A DNA stretch of 64,000 nt from Caballeronia arvi (lineage in GTDB: Bacteria > Pseudomonadota > Gammaproteobacteria > Burkholderiales > Burkholderiaceae): NCBI RefSeq assembly GCF_001544695.2, contig NZ_FCOM02000012.1, positions 124,001-188,000 of the forward strand, in the 5' to 3' direction. Of the stretch, positions 53,095-62,270 are shown one piece after another. The position numbers and the translations under genes were made by a program. Each line of letters starts with the position of its first letter. Positions within the stretch are counted from its first letter, which is position 1. Below the pieces are notes generated by a model, which worked only from the letters and a program-made list of their open reading frames with translations, did not search any database and was not told the DNA's origin.

Positions 53095-54507
53095 ATGCGG
53101 TACATCTCGACTCGGGGCGGCAGCGTCGACCGGCGGTTTTCCGAAGTGTTGATGGAAGGGCTGGCACCGGACGGTGGCCTATATGTACCCGCCACCTACC
53201 CCAAAGTCGATGACACAACGCTGAGGCACTGGCGCAGCCTGTCGTATGCCGAGCTAGCCCTCCAGATTGTCTCGCTGTATATCGACGACATCCCAGCGCA
53301 CGAGCTACGTGCCATCATCGCCAGCACCTACACCCCCGAAGTCTTCGGCTCGGCGCAGATTGTTCCCTTGCAAAGACTTGACGAATCGACTGCTTTGCTA
53401 AACCTGTCCAATGGCCCTACCTTTGCCTTCAAGGACATAGCTATGCAGTTCCTGGGCAACCTCTTCGAAGCTGAGCTGGGGCGCCGCGGCGCGCGGCTCA
53501 ATATCCTCGGCGCCACGTCGGGCGATACCGGCAGCGCAGCCGAATATGCCATGCGGGGCAAGCAGAACGTCCAGGTGTTCATGTTGAGTCCCCGCGGTCG
53601 CATGAGTCCGTTTCAGCAGGCCCAGATGTTCAGCCTGCAGGACAAGAACATTCACAATCTTGTTGTCGAAGGCAGCTTTGACACGTGCCAGGATATCGTC
53701 AAGGCAGTTTCAGCCGACCTCGCGTTCAAGCGGCAATACGACATCGGTACGGTCAATTCCATCAACTGGGCGCGCTTGCTGGCGCAGGTCGTCTATTATT
53801 TCTCGGGTTATTTCCAGGCGACGAACGACAATAGCGAGCGCGTCTCGTTTTGTGTGCCGTCCGGCAATTTCGGCAACATATGCGCCGGCCACGTCGCCCG
53901 CATGATGGGGTTGCCAATCGAAAAGCTGGTTTTGGCGACCAACGAAAACGATGTGCTTGACGAGTTTTTCAAGACCGGCCGATATCGTGTGCGCAGCAGC
54001 AGGGAGACGATGGTCACTTCGAGCCCATCGATGGACATCTCGAAGGCATCGAATTTCGAGCGCTTCATCTTCGACTTACTAGGCCGGGATGCACACCGCG
54101 TCGGGGACTTATTTGACTTGGAGCTTTCCCAGCGCGGCCAATTCTGTCTCACAGAGCAGGAAACTGCCTGCATTGCCCGCTATGGCTTTGTGTCGGGCAA
54201 GAGTACGCACTTGGATCGCCTGCAGACGATTTCGCATACCTGGCAACGCCATCGCACGATGATAGACCCGCACACTGCCGATGGCGTCAAGGTTGCGCGG
54301 GAACACCTCCGCTCGGGCATCCCCACCATCGTGCTTGAGACTGCACTGCCGTTGAAGTTTCAGGACATCATCCGCGAGGCAATCGGTCAGGAAGCGCCGC
54401 GGCCGGTGCCAGTGACCAGCATGGAGCAACGCCCCAGGCGGTGTGAGCTAATCGCACCGTCGGCTGATGAGGTGAAGGCATACATGGAGCGGCATTGCAG
54501 CCGCTGA
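53095..54507 (+). CDS. thrC: Threonine synthase
   Basis: 470-aa PLP enzyme converting O-phosphohomoserine to threonine. MRYISTRGGS, MEGLAPDGGLYVP, the Schiff-base Lys in GPTFAFKDIAMQFLG, and TSGDTGSAAEYAMRGK with the phosphate/PLP loop are diagnostic. AGGAG precedes the ATG at 53095; an earlier start at 53032 lacks one. It lies in a catabolic block rather than with hom-thrB-type biosynthetic genes. It could be a second thrC recruited to a pathway acting on a phosphorylated or hydroxylated homoserine-like compound, or simply a relocated biosynthetic gene. Confidence 0.92.
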   Translation: MRYISTRGGSVDRRFSEVLMEGLAPDGGLYVPATYPKVDDTTLRHWRSLSYAELALQIVSLYIDDIPAHELRAIIASTYTPEVFGSAQIVPLQRLDESTALLNLSNGPTFAFKDIAMQFLGNLFEAELGRRGARLNILGATSGDTGSAAEYAMRGKQNVQVFMLSPRGRMSPFQQAQMFSLQDKNIHNLVVEGSFDTCQDIVKAVSADLAFKRQYDIGTVNSINWARLLAQVVYYFSGYFQATNDNSERVSFCVPSGNFGNICAGHVARMMGLPIEKLVLATNENDVLDEFFKTGRYRVRSSRETMVTSSPSMDISKASNFERFIFDLLGRDAHRVGDLFDLELSQRGQFCLTEQETACIARYGFVSGKSTHLDRLQTISHTWQRHRTMIDPHTADGVKVAREHLRSGIPTIVLETALPLKFQDIIREAIGQEAPRPVPVTSMEQRPRRCELIAPSADEVKAYMERHCSR

Positions 54508-54795
54508 CCCCGTCGAGAGAGTTTTCCATGGGTGCTACCCATGTGGTCCGCAGTGCTCAGGACGGCAGCCTTGAGGTTCTGTTTATCGCGCCTGGTGGCC
54601 CTGCACTTCCCGCGCGATTCGGCATTGCTCCACCCGCATGATCCAGGGCACTACTTTCGCTTGCTGCGCCATCACCCCGGCGCTAGTCGTCTGTTCTGAA
54701 TGCACAGGGTACGGGCGCTCCGGCACACCTGCTTCTGCCCCGTGCCGCTTTATTCTGGCTTAACCAAGATCACTTCGAATGCGGAGACATCTACC
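54508..54795. other. Intergenic region before GabD copy B
   Basis: 288 nt. A 37-codon frame from 54529 (MGATHVVRSAQDGSLEV) opens without a good ribosome-binding site; no family recognised. The region must supply the promoter for GabD if thrC transcription does not read through. Confidence 0.35.
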
Positions 54796-56268
54796 ATGAC
54801 GCAACGTTACGAATTGCACGATCTGATTCGCACCGACAATTTCATCGACGGTAAGTGGGTCCCCGCCGCGAGCGGCAAGCGCTTCGCCGTGACTGATCCG
54901 GCGACGGGCGACGTCATCGCTCAGGTCGCCGACAGCGGCCCCACCGATGCTCGCGCCGCCACTGATGCCGCCGCGCGCGCCTTCCCCGTGTGGCGCGATA
55001 CCTTGCCGAAGGACCGCGCCGACGTGCTGCATCGCTGGCATGCACTCATCCTTGGGCACGCGGATACGCTCGGGCGTCTGATCTCGCTGGAACAGGGGAA
55101 GCCTTTCGCGGAAGGGCGTGGCGAGGTCATGTACGGCGCTTCATACGTCGCGTGGTTCGCGAATGAAGCAACGCGTATCTACGGCGACATCATTCCGCAG
55201 CAGCAGCGCGGCAAGAGTATGAGCGCGGTGAAGGAGCCAGTGGGGATCGTCGCGGCAATTACGCCGTGGAATTTTCCGCTAGCGATGATCGCGCGCAAGA
55301 TCGCGCCGGCGCTCGCCGCCGGCTGCACAGTGGTCGGTAAGCCAGCCGAGGACACCCCGCTCACCGCATTTGCGTTAATCCTCCTTGCGCATGAAGCAGG
55401 CGTTCCGGCAGGCGCGCTAAACCTCATTAGCGCGTCGCGAGACAACGCACCAGCGTCAGTCAAGGACTGGTTGGACGATAGCCGCGTGCGCAAGATTACC
55501 TTCACCGGTTCGACGCCGGTAGGCAAGTATCTAGCGCGCGAATCTGCGGGGACGTTGAAAAAGCTTTCGCTCGAGCTTGGCGGCAATGCGCCGTTCATCG
55601 TGTTCGACGACGCAGATCTCGACGCGGCCGTCTCGGGCCTTATGGCATCAAAGTTTCGCAACGGCGGGCAGACGTGCGTGTCCCCGAATCGCGTGTACGT
55701 TCAAGCGTCAGTCTACGATCAGTTCGCCGATCTGCTGGCAAAGCGCGTCGCCGCGTTAAAGGTCGCGCCCGCGACGGATCCCGACGCCCAAATCGGCCCG
55801 ATGATCAATGCACGCGCAGTCGAAAAAATCGAGCGCCATGTATTTGACGCGATCGAGCGCGGTGCACAGGTGCTCACGGGTGGCAACCGCCTGACGGAAC
55901 GGGGCCCGAACTATTACGCGCCGACTGTGCTCGCCGGCGCCACGCCCGATATGCACCTGAGCTGCGAGGAAACTTTCGGACCCGTCGTGCCGCTGTTCCG
56001 TTTCGACGACGAAGAGCAAGCGATCCGCGCCGCAAACGACACGCCGTTCGGGCTCGCGACATATTTCTATAGTCAGGATTTGCGGCGCATCGACCGTGTG
56101 TCGCGTCTGCTCGAAGCGGGTCTGGTTGGCATCAACGAAGGCGCGCTCTCGAGCGAAGCGGCGCCGTTCGGCGGCGTGAAGGAATCGGGCTACGGACGGG
56201 AAGGCTCGAAGTATGGCCTCGACGATTATCTCTCGATCAAGTATCGCTGTCAGGGCAATCTCGCATGA
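54796..56268 (+). CDS. Succinate-semialdehyde dehydrogenase-like (GabD), copy B
   Basis: 490-aa paralogue of 39399-40871 with the same motifs: AITPWNFPLAMIARKIAPAL, FTGSTPVGKYLARESAGTLK, LSLELGGNAPFIVFDD and the Cys in NGGQTCVSPNRVYVQ. The ATG at 54796 (GGAG upstream) matches the copy A start; the longer frame from 54700 is not supported. Near-identity over the full length shows it is a duplicate. Unlike copy A it has no tartrate dehydrogenase beside it. Confidence 0.92.
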   Translation: MTQRYELHDLIRTDNFIDGKWVPAASGKRFAVTDPATGDVIAQVADSGPTDARAATDAAARAFPVWRDTLPKDRADVLHRWHALILGHADTLGRLISLEQGKPFAEGRGEVMYGASYVAWFANEATRIYGDIIPQQQRGKSMSAVKEPVGIVAAITPWNFPLAMIARKIAPALAAGCTVVGKPAEDTPLTAFALILLAHEAGVPAGALNLISASRDNAPASVKDWLDDSRVRKITFTGSTPVGKYLARESAGTLKKLSLELGGNAPFIVFDDADLDAAVSGLMASKFRNGGQTCVSPNRVYVQASVYDQFADLLAKRVAALKVAPATDPDAQIGPMINARAVEKIERHVFDAIERGAQVLTGGNRLTERGPNYYAPTVLAGATPDMHLSCEETFGPVVPLFRFDDEEQAIRAANDTPFGLATYFYSQDLRRIDRVSRLLEAGLVGINEGALSSEAAPFGGVKESGYGREGSKYGLDDYLSIKYRCQGNLA

Positions 56269-56664
56269 GCTCGTATTCGACACGCGGAGCAAGCCGCTGA
56301 CCAAAGGGGCCCACGGACATGACCGTCGCGGGCCCCCACGACGACGAGTCTTTCGTGAAAAAGAATACCCGAGTTACGTGTGACGGACGAAAGGGCGTAG
56401 ACCTTGGTCACATGTTCGCGGCTTTCGCAGCTCCTTGCGCCCCTTGTTCAAGGACGGATATGCTGCCTCGTAATTCCACGTACCGCAGGCAAACTCCCCG
56501 ACGGCGGAGCGATAATCGGTGTGATTGCGACACACCGCGTCGGCGTGCGGAGCAGTTCCGCCGCAGCCACTCGGCTCCAGATGCGGTGCCACCGCAACTG
56601 GTACGATGACTGCATTGCCCGCGCGGCTACCGTGATAGCACATGAGGATGAACAATACAGGATT
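56269..56664. other. Intergenic stretch
   Basis: About 400 nt with no gene I can support. Frames on both strands are short and lack motifs. A GC-rich inverted repeat, GGGGCCCAC (56308-56316) and GCGGGCCCCC (56328-56337), lies about 40 nt after the GabD stop and may be a terminator stem. Confidence 0.35.
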
Positions 56665-56850
56665 TCAAACGTTCCACGAGAATTCCGCTTTATGCCCGAT
56701 GATCGCGCTGTGTCCCGGCTGCAGGGTGAAGGTGCGTTCTTTCTGGATCAAAGTGACCGTGCCTTCGGCAGGGATAACGAACTTGTCTGCCGGAAGCGAT
56801 TGCACCTCTTCCCTTTTCGCCGTCAAGCGCAATGGCTGCCAATGGTCACG
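56665..56850 (-). pseudogene. Remnant of a small cupin-like protein
   Basis: On the minus strand one frame reads LRLTAKREEVQSLPADKFVI, PAEGTVTLIQKERTFTLQPG, HSAIIGHKAEFSWNV and a stop, which has the strand pattern of a cupin half. There is no start codon with a ribosome-binding site upstream, and the reading degenerates beyond 56850. Family assignment is tentative. Confidence 0.4.
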
Positions 56851-57097
56851 GGGAGCATGGCGTCGAATCTAGCACGCGGCGATTGGAAAGGAAACGGTCC
56901 GCGGCATCTGAGCCGATAGGTAGAATCCGATCCGTCTGGGCCGCAATTTTTGAAGGTCGATGAACGGCCGCGTTTTGGCAGATATGGGCGCTGCCAGATC
57001 GGTTTTGAGCATGGCTTGTATTCGCACGGCAATGATGAAAGACTGAAGCCGCACGTGCGGCCAGCCGGCTAAATGCGATGTGGAAAGTGCCGACGGA

Positions 57098-57766
57098 TCA
57101 CAGGCCGAGCAGAGTGGCGATATCGCCGATCGTCTCGACTTCGTAGTAGTTGTAGTAAGGCGTGCCCGGCTCGTGGCCGCGATTGACGAATGCCTTATGC
57201 TTGATGCCCAAGTCGTGCGCTGTCATGAGGTCATAGCGCAGACTCGACGAAACATGCAGGACGTCCTTAGGTTCGCAGTCCAGCTGGTCGAACATGTACT
57301 CGAAGCCCTGCATGCGCGGCTTGTACGACTGAGCCTGCTCTGCGGTGAACACGTGATGAAACGGCGCGCCCAGCTTTTCGACATTGCTCTGGATGTGCTC
57401 GTCCGGCGCGTTCGTAAGTATGACGAGCTTGTATTTTTTCGCGAGGCGCGAAAGGCCTTCCGGCACGTCCGGGTGCGGCCCCCATGTCGGCTCGGCGAGG
57501 TAGAACTTTTCGGCTTCCGCTTCGCTAAACTTGACGTTCATGCGCTTGCATGCGCGGCGCGCCGCGTTGATCAGTACCTCGCGGAACGGCTTCCAGGCGC
57601 CGAGCGCTTCGTCGCGCCGGTAAGCCGTAAAGAAGTTGACGAGTTGCTCAAGTTCGGCGCCCCGCAGGCGATTTCCGTAAAGCGCGCGAGTCATCTCTCC
57701 GATGCGGAAATTCGTCAGCGTGCCATAGCAGTCGAACGTGATGTACTTGGGCTCGAAGTCAATCAT
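57098..57766 (-). CDS. HAD hydrolase, L-2-haloacid dehalogenase type II-like, copy B
   Basis: 222 aa, same length as copy A (31560-32228), with all motifs kept: nucleophile Asp12 in ITFDCYGTL, LVILTNAPD, Lys in SYKPRMQGF and VSSSLRYDLMTAHDLG. Motif II differs slightly (TNAPD instead of SNASN). AGAGGACTGAAACC precedes the ATG. It is the last gene of the minus-strand module B operon (oxidase, aldehyde dehydrogenase, M20, HAD), separated from M20 by 131 nt. Confidence 0.86.
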   Translation of the reverse strand: MIDFEPKYITFDCYGTLTNFRIGEMTRALYGNRLRGAELEQLVNFFTAYRRDEALGAWKPFREVLINAARRACKRMNVKFSEAEAEKFYLAEPTWGPHPDVPEGLSRLAKKYKLVILTNAPDEHIQSNVEKLGAPFHHVFTAEQAQSYKPRMQGFEYMFDQLDCEPKDVLHVSSSLRYDLMTAHDLGIKHKAFVNRGHEPGTPYYNYYEVETIGDIATLLGL

Positions 57767-57897
57767 GGTTTCAGTCCTCTCATGTTGTAAGCTCGCGTGG
57801 AGTCCGCCAGGAAAGCATCGGATTCCGATTTATTCTATACGTACTACATAAGATATAACTCAAGCGGGGCGAGCGTTAGGATAAGGGGGCTCTAGCG

Positions 57898-59091
57898 TTA
57901 CGCGGTACCGAAGTAATGCTGCGCCAAAGCGACCCAATACCGGACGCCGACCGGAATGATGTCGTCGTTGAAATCGTATTTCGGATGATGCAAAGCCGGT
58001 GCGGACATTCCCGCAGGAGCATTGCCGATCAACACATAAGCGCCGGGCCGCTCCTCCAGCATGAAACCGAAGTCTTCGGATGTCATGTTCGATGGCACGT
58101 CGCAGCAAAGGCGTTCGTCGCCGAACATCTCACGAATGACCCTTTCGCAGAGTGCTGTCTCGGCCTCTGCGTTAATCGTCGCGGGGTAGTATTGAAAAAA
58201 AGTCACCTCGACTTGCGCGCCATAAGCGAAGGCTAGCCCTTCGCACATCAGTTGGATGTCGCGCTGCAACTTCTGGTGCAAAGCCGACGACAGCGTGCGA
58301 ATCGTCCCCCGCAACTCGGCGCTGTCTGGAATGACATTGTCTGTATTGCCCGCGTGGAACATGCAGACGGAAACGACAGCGGGATCCACGGGATCCTTGT
58401 GCCGCGCCGTGATGGTCTGACACTGGAGAACCATCGAACACGCCAGAGGGATAGGATCAAGGCCGAGATGCGGCTGCGCTGCATGCGCACCCTTACCTCT
58501 CACGGTGATCCTGAATCTGGAGCCGGCAGCCATTATCGGGCCGGTCCGCAAACCGAAGTGTCCCGCAGGCAAACCGGGCCAGTTGTGCATGCCAAATACC
58601 GCTTCCGTGGGACATTGCTCGAATAACCCGTCATCGATCATCTTCCGCGCGCCCGCGCCCCCCTCCTCTCCGGGCTGAAACACGAAATGAACCGTGCCGG
58701 GCAATTGCGGCAGTTCCTTCAGGATACGCGCGGCGCCCAGCAACATCACGGTATGACCGTCGTGCCCGCAGGCATGCATGATTCCTTCGGAGCCTGATGC
58801 GTAAGCGAAGTCATTGGCTTCCTGGATCGGCAACGCATCCAGATCTGCCCGAAGTACGATTCCCCGGTCCGGGTCGGCCCCGAGTAAGCTCGCGACGACT
58901 CCTGTGCCCGCCAGGCCGCGCAACACCGCATAGCCGAGCTCTTCAAGCTCACGTGCGACGACGTCTGCCGTCCTACGTTCTTCAAATCGCAACTCGGGAT
59001 GGGCGTGCAGGTCGCGTCGCAACTTCGCCCAATGCGAATGATGCGCTTTCAACGAAGTCTCAGCGATTGCGGAGGTATCCAATCTCAGCAC
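57898..59091 (-). CDS. M20-family amidohydrolase, copy B
   Basis: 397-aa intact paralogue of 19290-20504: HACGHDGHT, PGEEGGAGARKMIDDGLFEQ, MHNWPGLPAGHFGLRTGP, GKGAHAAQPHLGLDPI and MTSEDFGF provide the two-metal site and the dimerisation lid. The natural C-terminus is YWVALAQHYFGTA. GTG start, like copy A. It follows the aldehyde dehydrogenase in the order oxidase, aldehyde dehydrogenase, M20. Hydrolysis of an N-acyl amino acid or an amide of the pathway is expected. Confidence 0.9.
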   Translation of the reverse strand: MLRLDTSAIAETSLKAHHSHWAKLRRDLHAHPELRFEERRTADVVARELEELGYAVLRGLAGTGVVASLLGADPDRGIVLRADLDALPIQEANDFAYASGSEGIMHACGHDGHTVMLLGAARILKELPQLPGTVHFVFQPGEEGGAGARKMIDDGLFEQCPTEAVFGMHNWPGLPAGHFGLRTGPIMAAGSRFRITVRGKGAHAAQPHLGLDPIPLACSMVLQCQTITARHKDPVDPAVVSVCMFHAGNTDNVIPDSAELRGTIRTLSSALHQKLQRDIQLMCEGLAFAYGAQVEVTFFQYYPATINAEAETALCERVIREMFGDERLCCDVPSNMTSEDFGFMLEERPGAYVLIGNAPAGMSAPALHHPKYDFNDDIIPVGVRYWVALAQHYFGTA

Positions 59092-59151
59092 CTTTACAAA
59101 AGGAAATAGCAGCGAACTTGCAGCGTTACCGCGTAAGGCGTAGCGGCTGTT

Positions 59152-60609
59152 TCAATCGTAGAACCCGAGGACCGACTTAACCTCCATGTACTCTTCCATT
59201 CCTTCGATCCCGTACTCTCGGCCATTGCCGGACTGCTTGTACCCACCGAATGGAGCTTGCGGATCCCATGCCGGATAGTTCAGATGCACCTGCCCCGACC
59301 GGATGCGCGCGGCTACCGCACGCATGAGTGCCTTGTCCGCACCTTGAACATGTGCGCCGAGCCCATAAACTGTGTCGTTCGCGATCGTGATTGCTTCCTC
59401 GAGCGAGCCGTAAGGAAGGATGGCAAGGACCGGACCGAAAATCTCCTCCTGGGCGATCGTCATATCGGTGCGAACGTCGGAAAAGATGGTCGGCCGAGCA
59501 TAGAAGCCCCTGCTGAAACCCGCAGGCCTTCCAGGTCCACCAGCGATCAGTTTGGCACGTTCGTCGATGCCCGCTTCGATCATTTCCTGGACCCTGTCAA
59601 ACTGTGCGCGATTGGCCACTGGCCCATGCGTCGTCGCATCGACAAACGGATCACCAACGGTCATCTGTTCCGTTGCTGCGACGGCCAAGTCTTCGACACG
59701 GTCCAGAACGCTGTGCGGTACGATCAGACGCGTCGGCGCGCTGCATGACTGGCCCATATTCCGGAACGCGGCCGCAACGCCCAGCGAGACGGCACGCGGC
59801 AGATCAGCATCGGGTAACACAACGTTTGGCGACTTGCCGCCAAGCTCCTGCGCCACGCGCTTCACTGTCGGAGCAGCTGCTTGCGCAACCAGCGCGCCAG
59901 CACGCGTCGACCCTGTGATTGAAACCATATCGACTTGCTGGTGGGACGCGAGCAACGTCCCGACTTCCGCGCCAGTGCCGCTCACCAGGTTGAAGACGCC
60001 CGCCGGAACGCCCGCATCCGCGATCACTTCTGCAAACAGCAAGGCGCTTAGCGGGGAAAGCTCGCTGGGTTTCAGGACCACCGTGCAACCTGCTGCGAGG
60101 GCCGGGCCGACCTTCGCCGTGATTTGATAGATGGGCCAATTCCACGGCGTGATCAGCGCGCACACGCCGATCGGTTCGCGTACGATCGCGGTCGTCCCGC
60201 GCTGAGTCCGGAAGGGGTAGCTAGCCAGATTGTCGCACGCGACCCGGATATGTTCGGCCGCGAGCGGCACGTGTGCAGAGCGAGCATAGCTGATCGGCGC
60301 GCCCATTTCCGTTGCCAGCGCCGTGGCAATCAGTTCGGCGCGTTCCAGCATCAAGGTATGGACGCGGCCGAGCAACGCAGCACGCTCTTGCGGCGAACTG
60401 GTTGACCAACCTGCGAAGGCCTTGCGTGCGGCGCGTACTGCTCGGTTGGCGTCGCGTTCATCTCCAAGCGCGATCTCGCAGACCGCGTCTTCAGTGGACG
60501 GGGAGACAACGGCGATTCGGTCGGTACCCTCGGGCGCTGCCCATTCGCCATCGATAAACAATTGATCCAACCTTCCCGCTTGCACCAGGTGACGTACAGG
60601 TGAAGTCAT
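59152..60609 (-). CDS. Aldehyde dehydrogenase, module B
   Basis: 485 aa: ITPWNWPIYQITAKVGPALA, ITGSTRAGALVAQAAAPTVK, general base Glu in VAQELGGKSPNVVLPD, nucleophile Cys in NMGQSCSAPTRLI and the C-terminal YKQSGNGREYGIEGMEEYME. Its ATG overlaps the PuuB-like oxidase stop (ATGA), so the oxidase product is its likely substrate. Two C-terminal relics of close relatives lie at 20568-21042 and 24314-24427. Longer upstream starts would run inside the oxidase gene. Confidence 0.91.
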   Translation of the reverse strand: MTSPVRHLVQAGRLDQLFIDGEWAAPEGTDRIAVVSPSTEDAVCEIALGDERDANRAVRAARKAFAGWSTSSPQERAALLGRVHTLMLERAELIATALATEMGAPISYARSAHVPLAAEHIRVACDNLASYPFRTQRGTTAIVREPIGVCALITPWNWPIYQITAKVGPALAAGCTVVLKPSELSPLSALLFAEVIADAGVPAGVFNLVSGTGAEVGTLLASHQQVDMVSITGSTRAGALVAQAAAPTVKRVAQELGGKSPNVVLPDADLPRAVSLGVAAAFRNMGQSCSAPTRLIVPHSVLDRVEDLAVAATEQMTVGDPFVDATTHGPVANRAQFDRVQEMIEAGIDERAKLIAGGPGRPAGFSRGFYARPTIFSDVRTDMTIAQEEIFGPVLAILPYGSLEEAITIANDTVYGLGAHVQGADKALMRAVAARIRSGQVHLNYPAWDPQAPFGGYKQSGNGREYGIEGMEEYMEVKSVLGFYD

Positions 60610-61883
60610 TGCAGCGTGTCCTTGAGTCGGTACCATGCGCCCACGAACGGCAGAAACCACGGCCTGCCGAAGTGACCGGGGATAGCAGGCCAGTTGAAGT
60701 CTTTCCACGGGTTGAGATCGGCGCGTCCGTCCATGATCTCCGCCATCAGCGTGCCCATAAGCGTGGCCATGTGCGTCCCGTGGCCACTATATCCCATCGA
60801 GTAATAGACACCGTCGCGCTGACCCGCGCGCGGCAAGCGGTTGGCCGTCATGTCGACCATGCCGCCCCAGCAGTAATCGATGCGCACGTTGGCCAATTCG
60901 GGAAACACGGTGGCCATCTGCTGTCGCAAAATCTGTCCACTCTGTTCGTCGGAACGGGGATTCGACGTCGCGAATCGCGCACGACCGCCAAATAGCATCC
61001 GATTGTCCGGAGTGACACGAAAGAAGTTGACGAAGTTTTTGGTGTCGGTGGCCATGCGGCGCGTTGGCAGCAACCGGTCGAGCAGTTCCAGCGGCAAAGG
61101 CTCGGTGACGATGATGAAAGCTCCAACCGGGACGATCCTGCGTCGAATCCAGCCGAACGGACCCACCTGCGAGATGCCACTCGCCAGTAGCACTTGCGGC
61201 GTGCGGATCTCTCCACGCGATGTTCTCACCACATATGCGCCCCGGGATTCCCTCTGTAACCCCAGGACCGGCGCATGCTCCAGAACGTGCGCTCCGCGCG
61301 CTTGTGCAGCGTTCGCGAGACCGCGAACATAGCGACCGACGTGCATCCCTGCACTCTTCTTAAAGATCAACCCGCCGTGATAACGGTCCGAGCCGATCTC
61401 GTCACGAAGCTCGGCCTTCGTCACAAGGCACGTATCAGGGTCAACGCTCGCGGCGAGCAATGCTTGACTTCGCGCGAGCTTATCGAAGTGCTCCGGCTTC
61501 GCCGCGAGCTTGAGTTTCCCCCTGCGAACAAAATCGCAGTCAATCGACTCTTCTCTGACGAGCCGCTCGACCGTGTCGACGCCCGCGTCGAACGCGAGAT
61601 ATAGCCGGTTGGCCAATTCCGTGCCGATCCGCTGGGACAGCGAAGCGTAATCCTGTGCGAAACCGTTGTTGCACATGCCGCCATTGCGGCCGGACGCCGC
61701 CTGCCCCACGGTTCCCGCTTCGCAAACAATGACGCGCGCGCCTTTTTTGGTTAGCGCCAATGCGGCGGCCGAACCTGTGATCCCGCCGCCAACCACAACC
61801 ACGTCGCAACTTCCGCCTTGCATGTCAGGTGAGCTGCTAACGAATGGCTGGGTCGTATCCAGCCAGTAAGAACTGAATTGCAT
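60606..61883 (-). CDS. FAD-dependent oxidase, PuuB-like, copy B
   Basis: 425-aa paralogue of 30253-31527. SYWLDTTQP, VVVVGGGITGSAAALALTKK, ASGRNGGMCNNGFAQDYASL, RVTPDNRMLFGGRARF and SMGYSGHGTHMATLMG correspond block by block. The start at 61883 (GGAGTTTGTA upstream) is preferred over 61925. First gene of the module B minus-strand operon and translationally coupled to the aldehyde dehydrogenase. Confidence 0.88.
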   Translation of the reverse strand: MQFSSYWLDTTQPFVSSSPDMQGGSCDVVVVGGGITGSAAALALTKKGARVIVCEAGTVGQAASGRNGGMCNNGFAQDYASLSQRIGTELANRLYLAFDAGVDTVERLVREESIDCDFVRRGKLKLAAKPEHFDKLARSQALLAASVDPDTCLVTKAELRDEIGSDRYHGGLIFKKSAGMHVGRYVRGLANAAQARGAHVLEHAPVLGLQRESRGAYVVRTSRGEIRTPQVLLASGISQVGPFGWIRRRIVPVGAFIIVTEPLPLELLDRLLPTRRMATDTKNFVNFFRVTPDNRMLFGGRARFATSNPRSDEQSGQILRQQMATVFPELANVRIDYCWGGMVDMTANRLPRAGQRDGVYYSMGYSGHGTHMATLMGTLMAEIMDGRADLNPWKDFNWPAIPGHFGRPWFLPFVGAWYRLKDTLQ

Positions 61884-62051
61884 TACAAACTCCAAAGCTG
61901 GCGGACTGGTGCTGAAAATCAGCAAGCTTTCACTGCACAGATCCGGTTAATCGCACTGGGCGATGAGGTTCGGGATCAACAATGGTCCGCACGCCTGCCA
62001 CCGGCACAACGCCGCGATCCAGTACATCTATCGAAAATCGCGGCGGGCCGA

Positions 62052-62173
62052 TCTTGCCAGCCAATCGCCATTGGCAGAGGAGCATGAGCAGCGGGTATTT
62101 CAGTCGCGGTGAGCGCTCGATACCGAAGATTCGTTGTTGCGGAGTGAACGTTAGAGACGCATTCCTGTTTCAT
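62052..62173 (-). pseudogene. N-terminal relic of a GNAT gene (third copy)
   Basis: From the ATG at 62173: MKQECVSNVHSATTNLRYRA, IPAAHAPLPMAIGWQDRPA, collinear with the first ~40 residues of the GNAT protein at 48070-48972. Similarity also includes the leader just before the ATG (ATTCCTGTTTCAT in both). Homology stops near 62052. It lies 98 nt downstream of RidA on the same strand. Confidence 0.82.
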
Positions 62174-62270
62174 TGAGAGATCCTACGCAAATGTCGTCTT
62201 TCGGTAACTCGGCGAAACCGCGTCAGTGATGATTTGAGCATGAAGTTGGCGCCATCGATAGTCAGACTGA

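Noticed and set aside
4773..61925. Recent composite transposon or insertion sequences carrying the duplicated modules
   Set aside because: No transposase motifs, terminal inverted repeats or target duplications were seen; duplication by recombination fits better.
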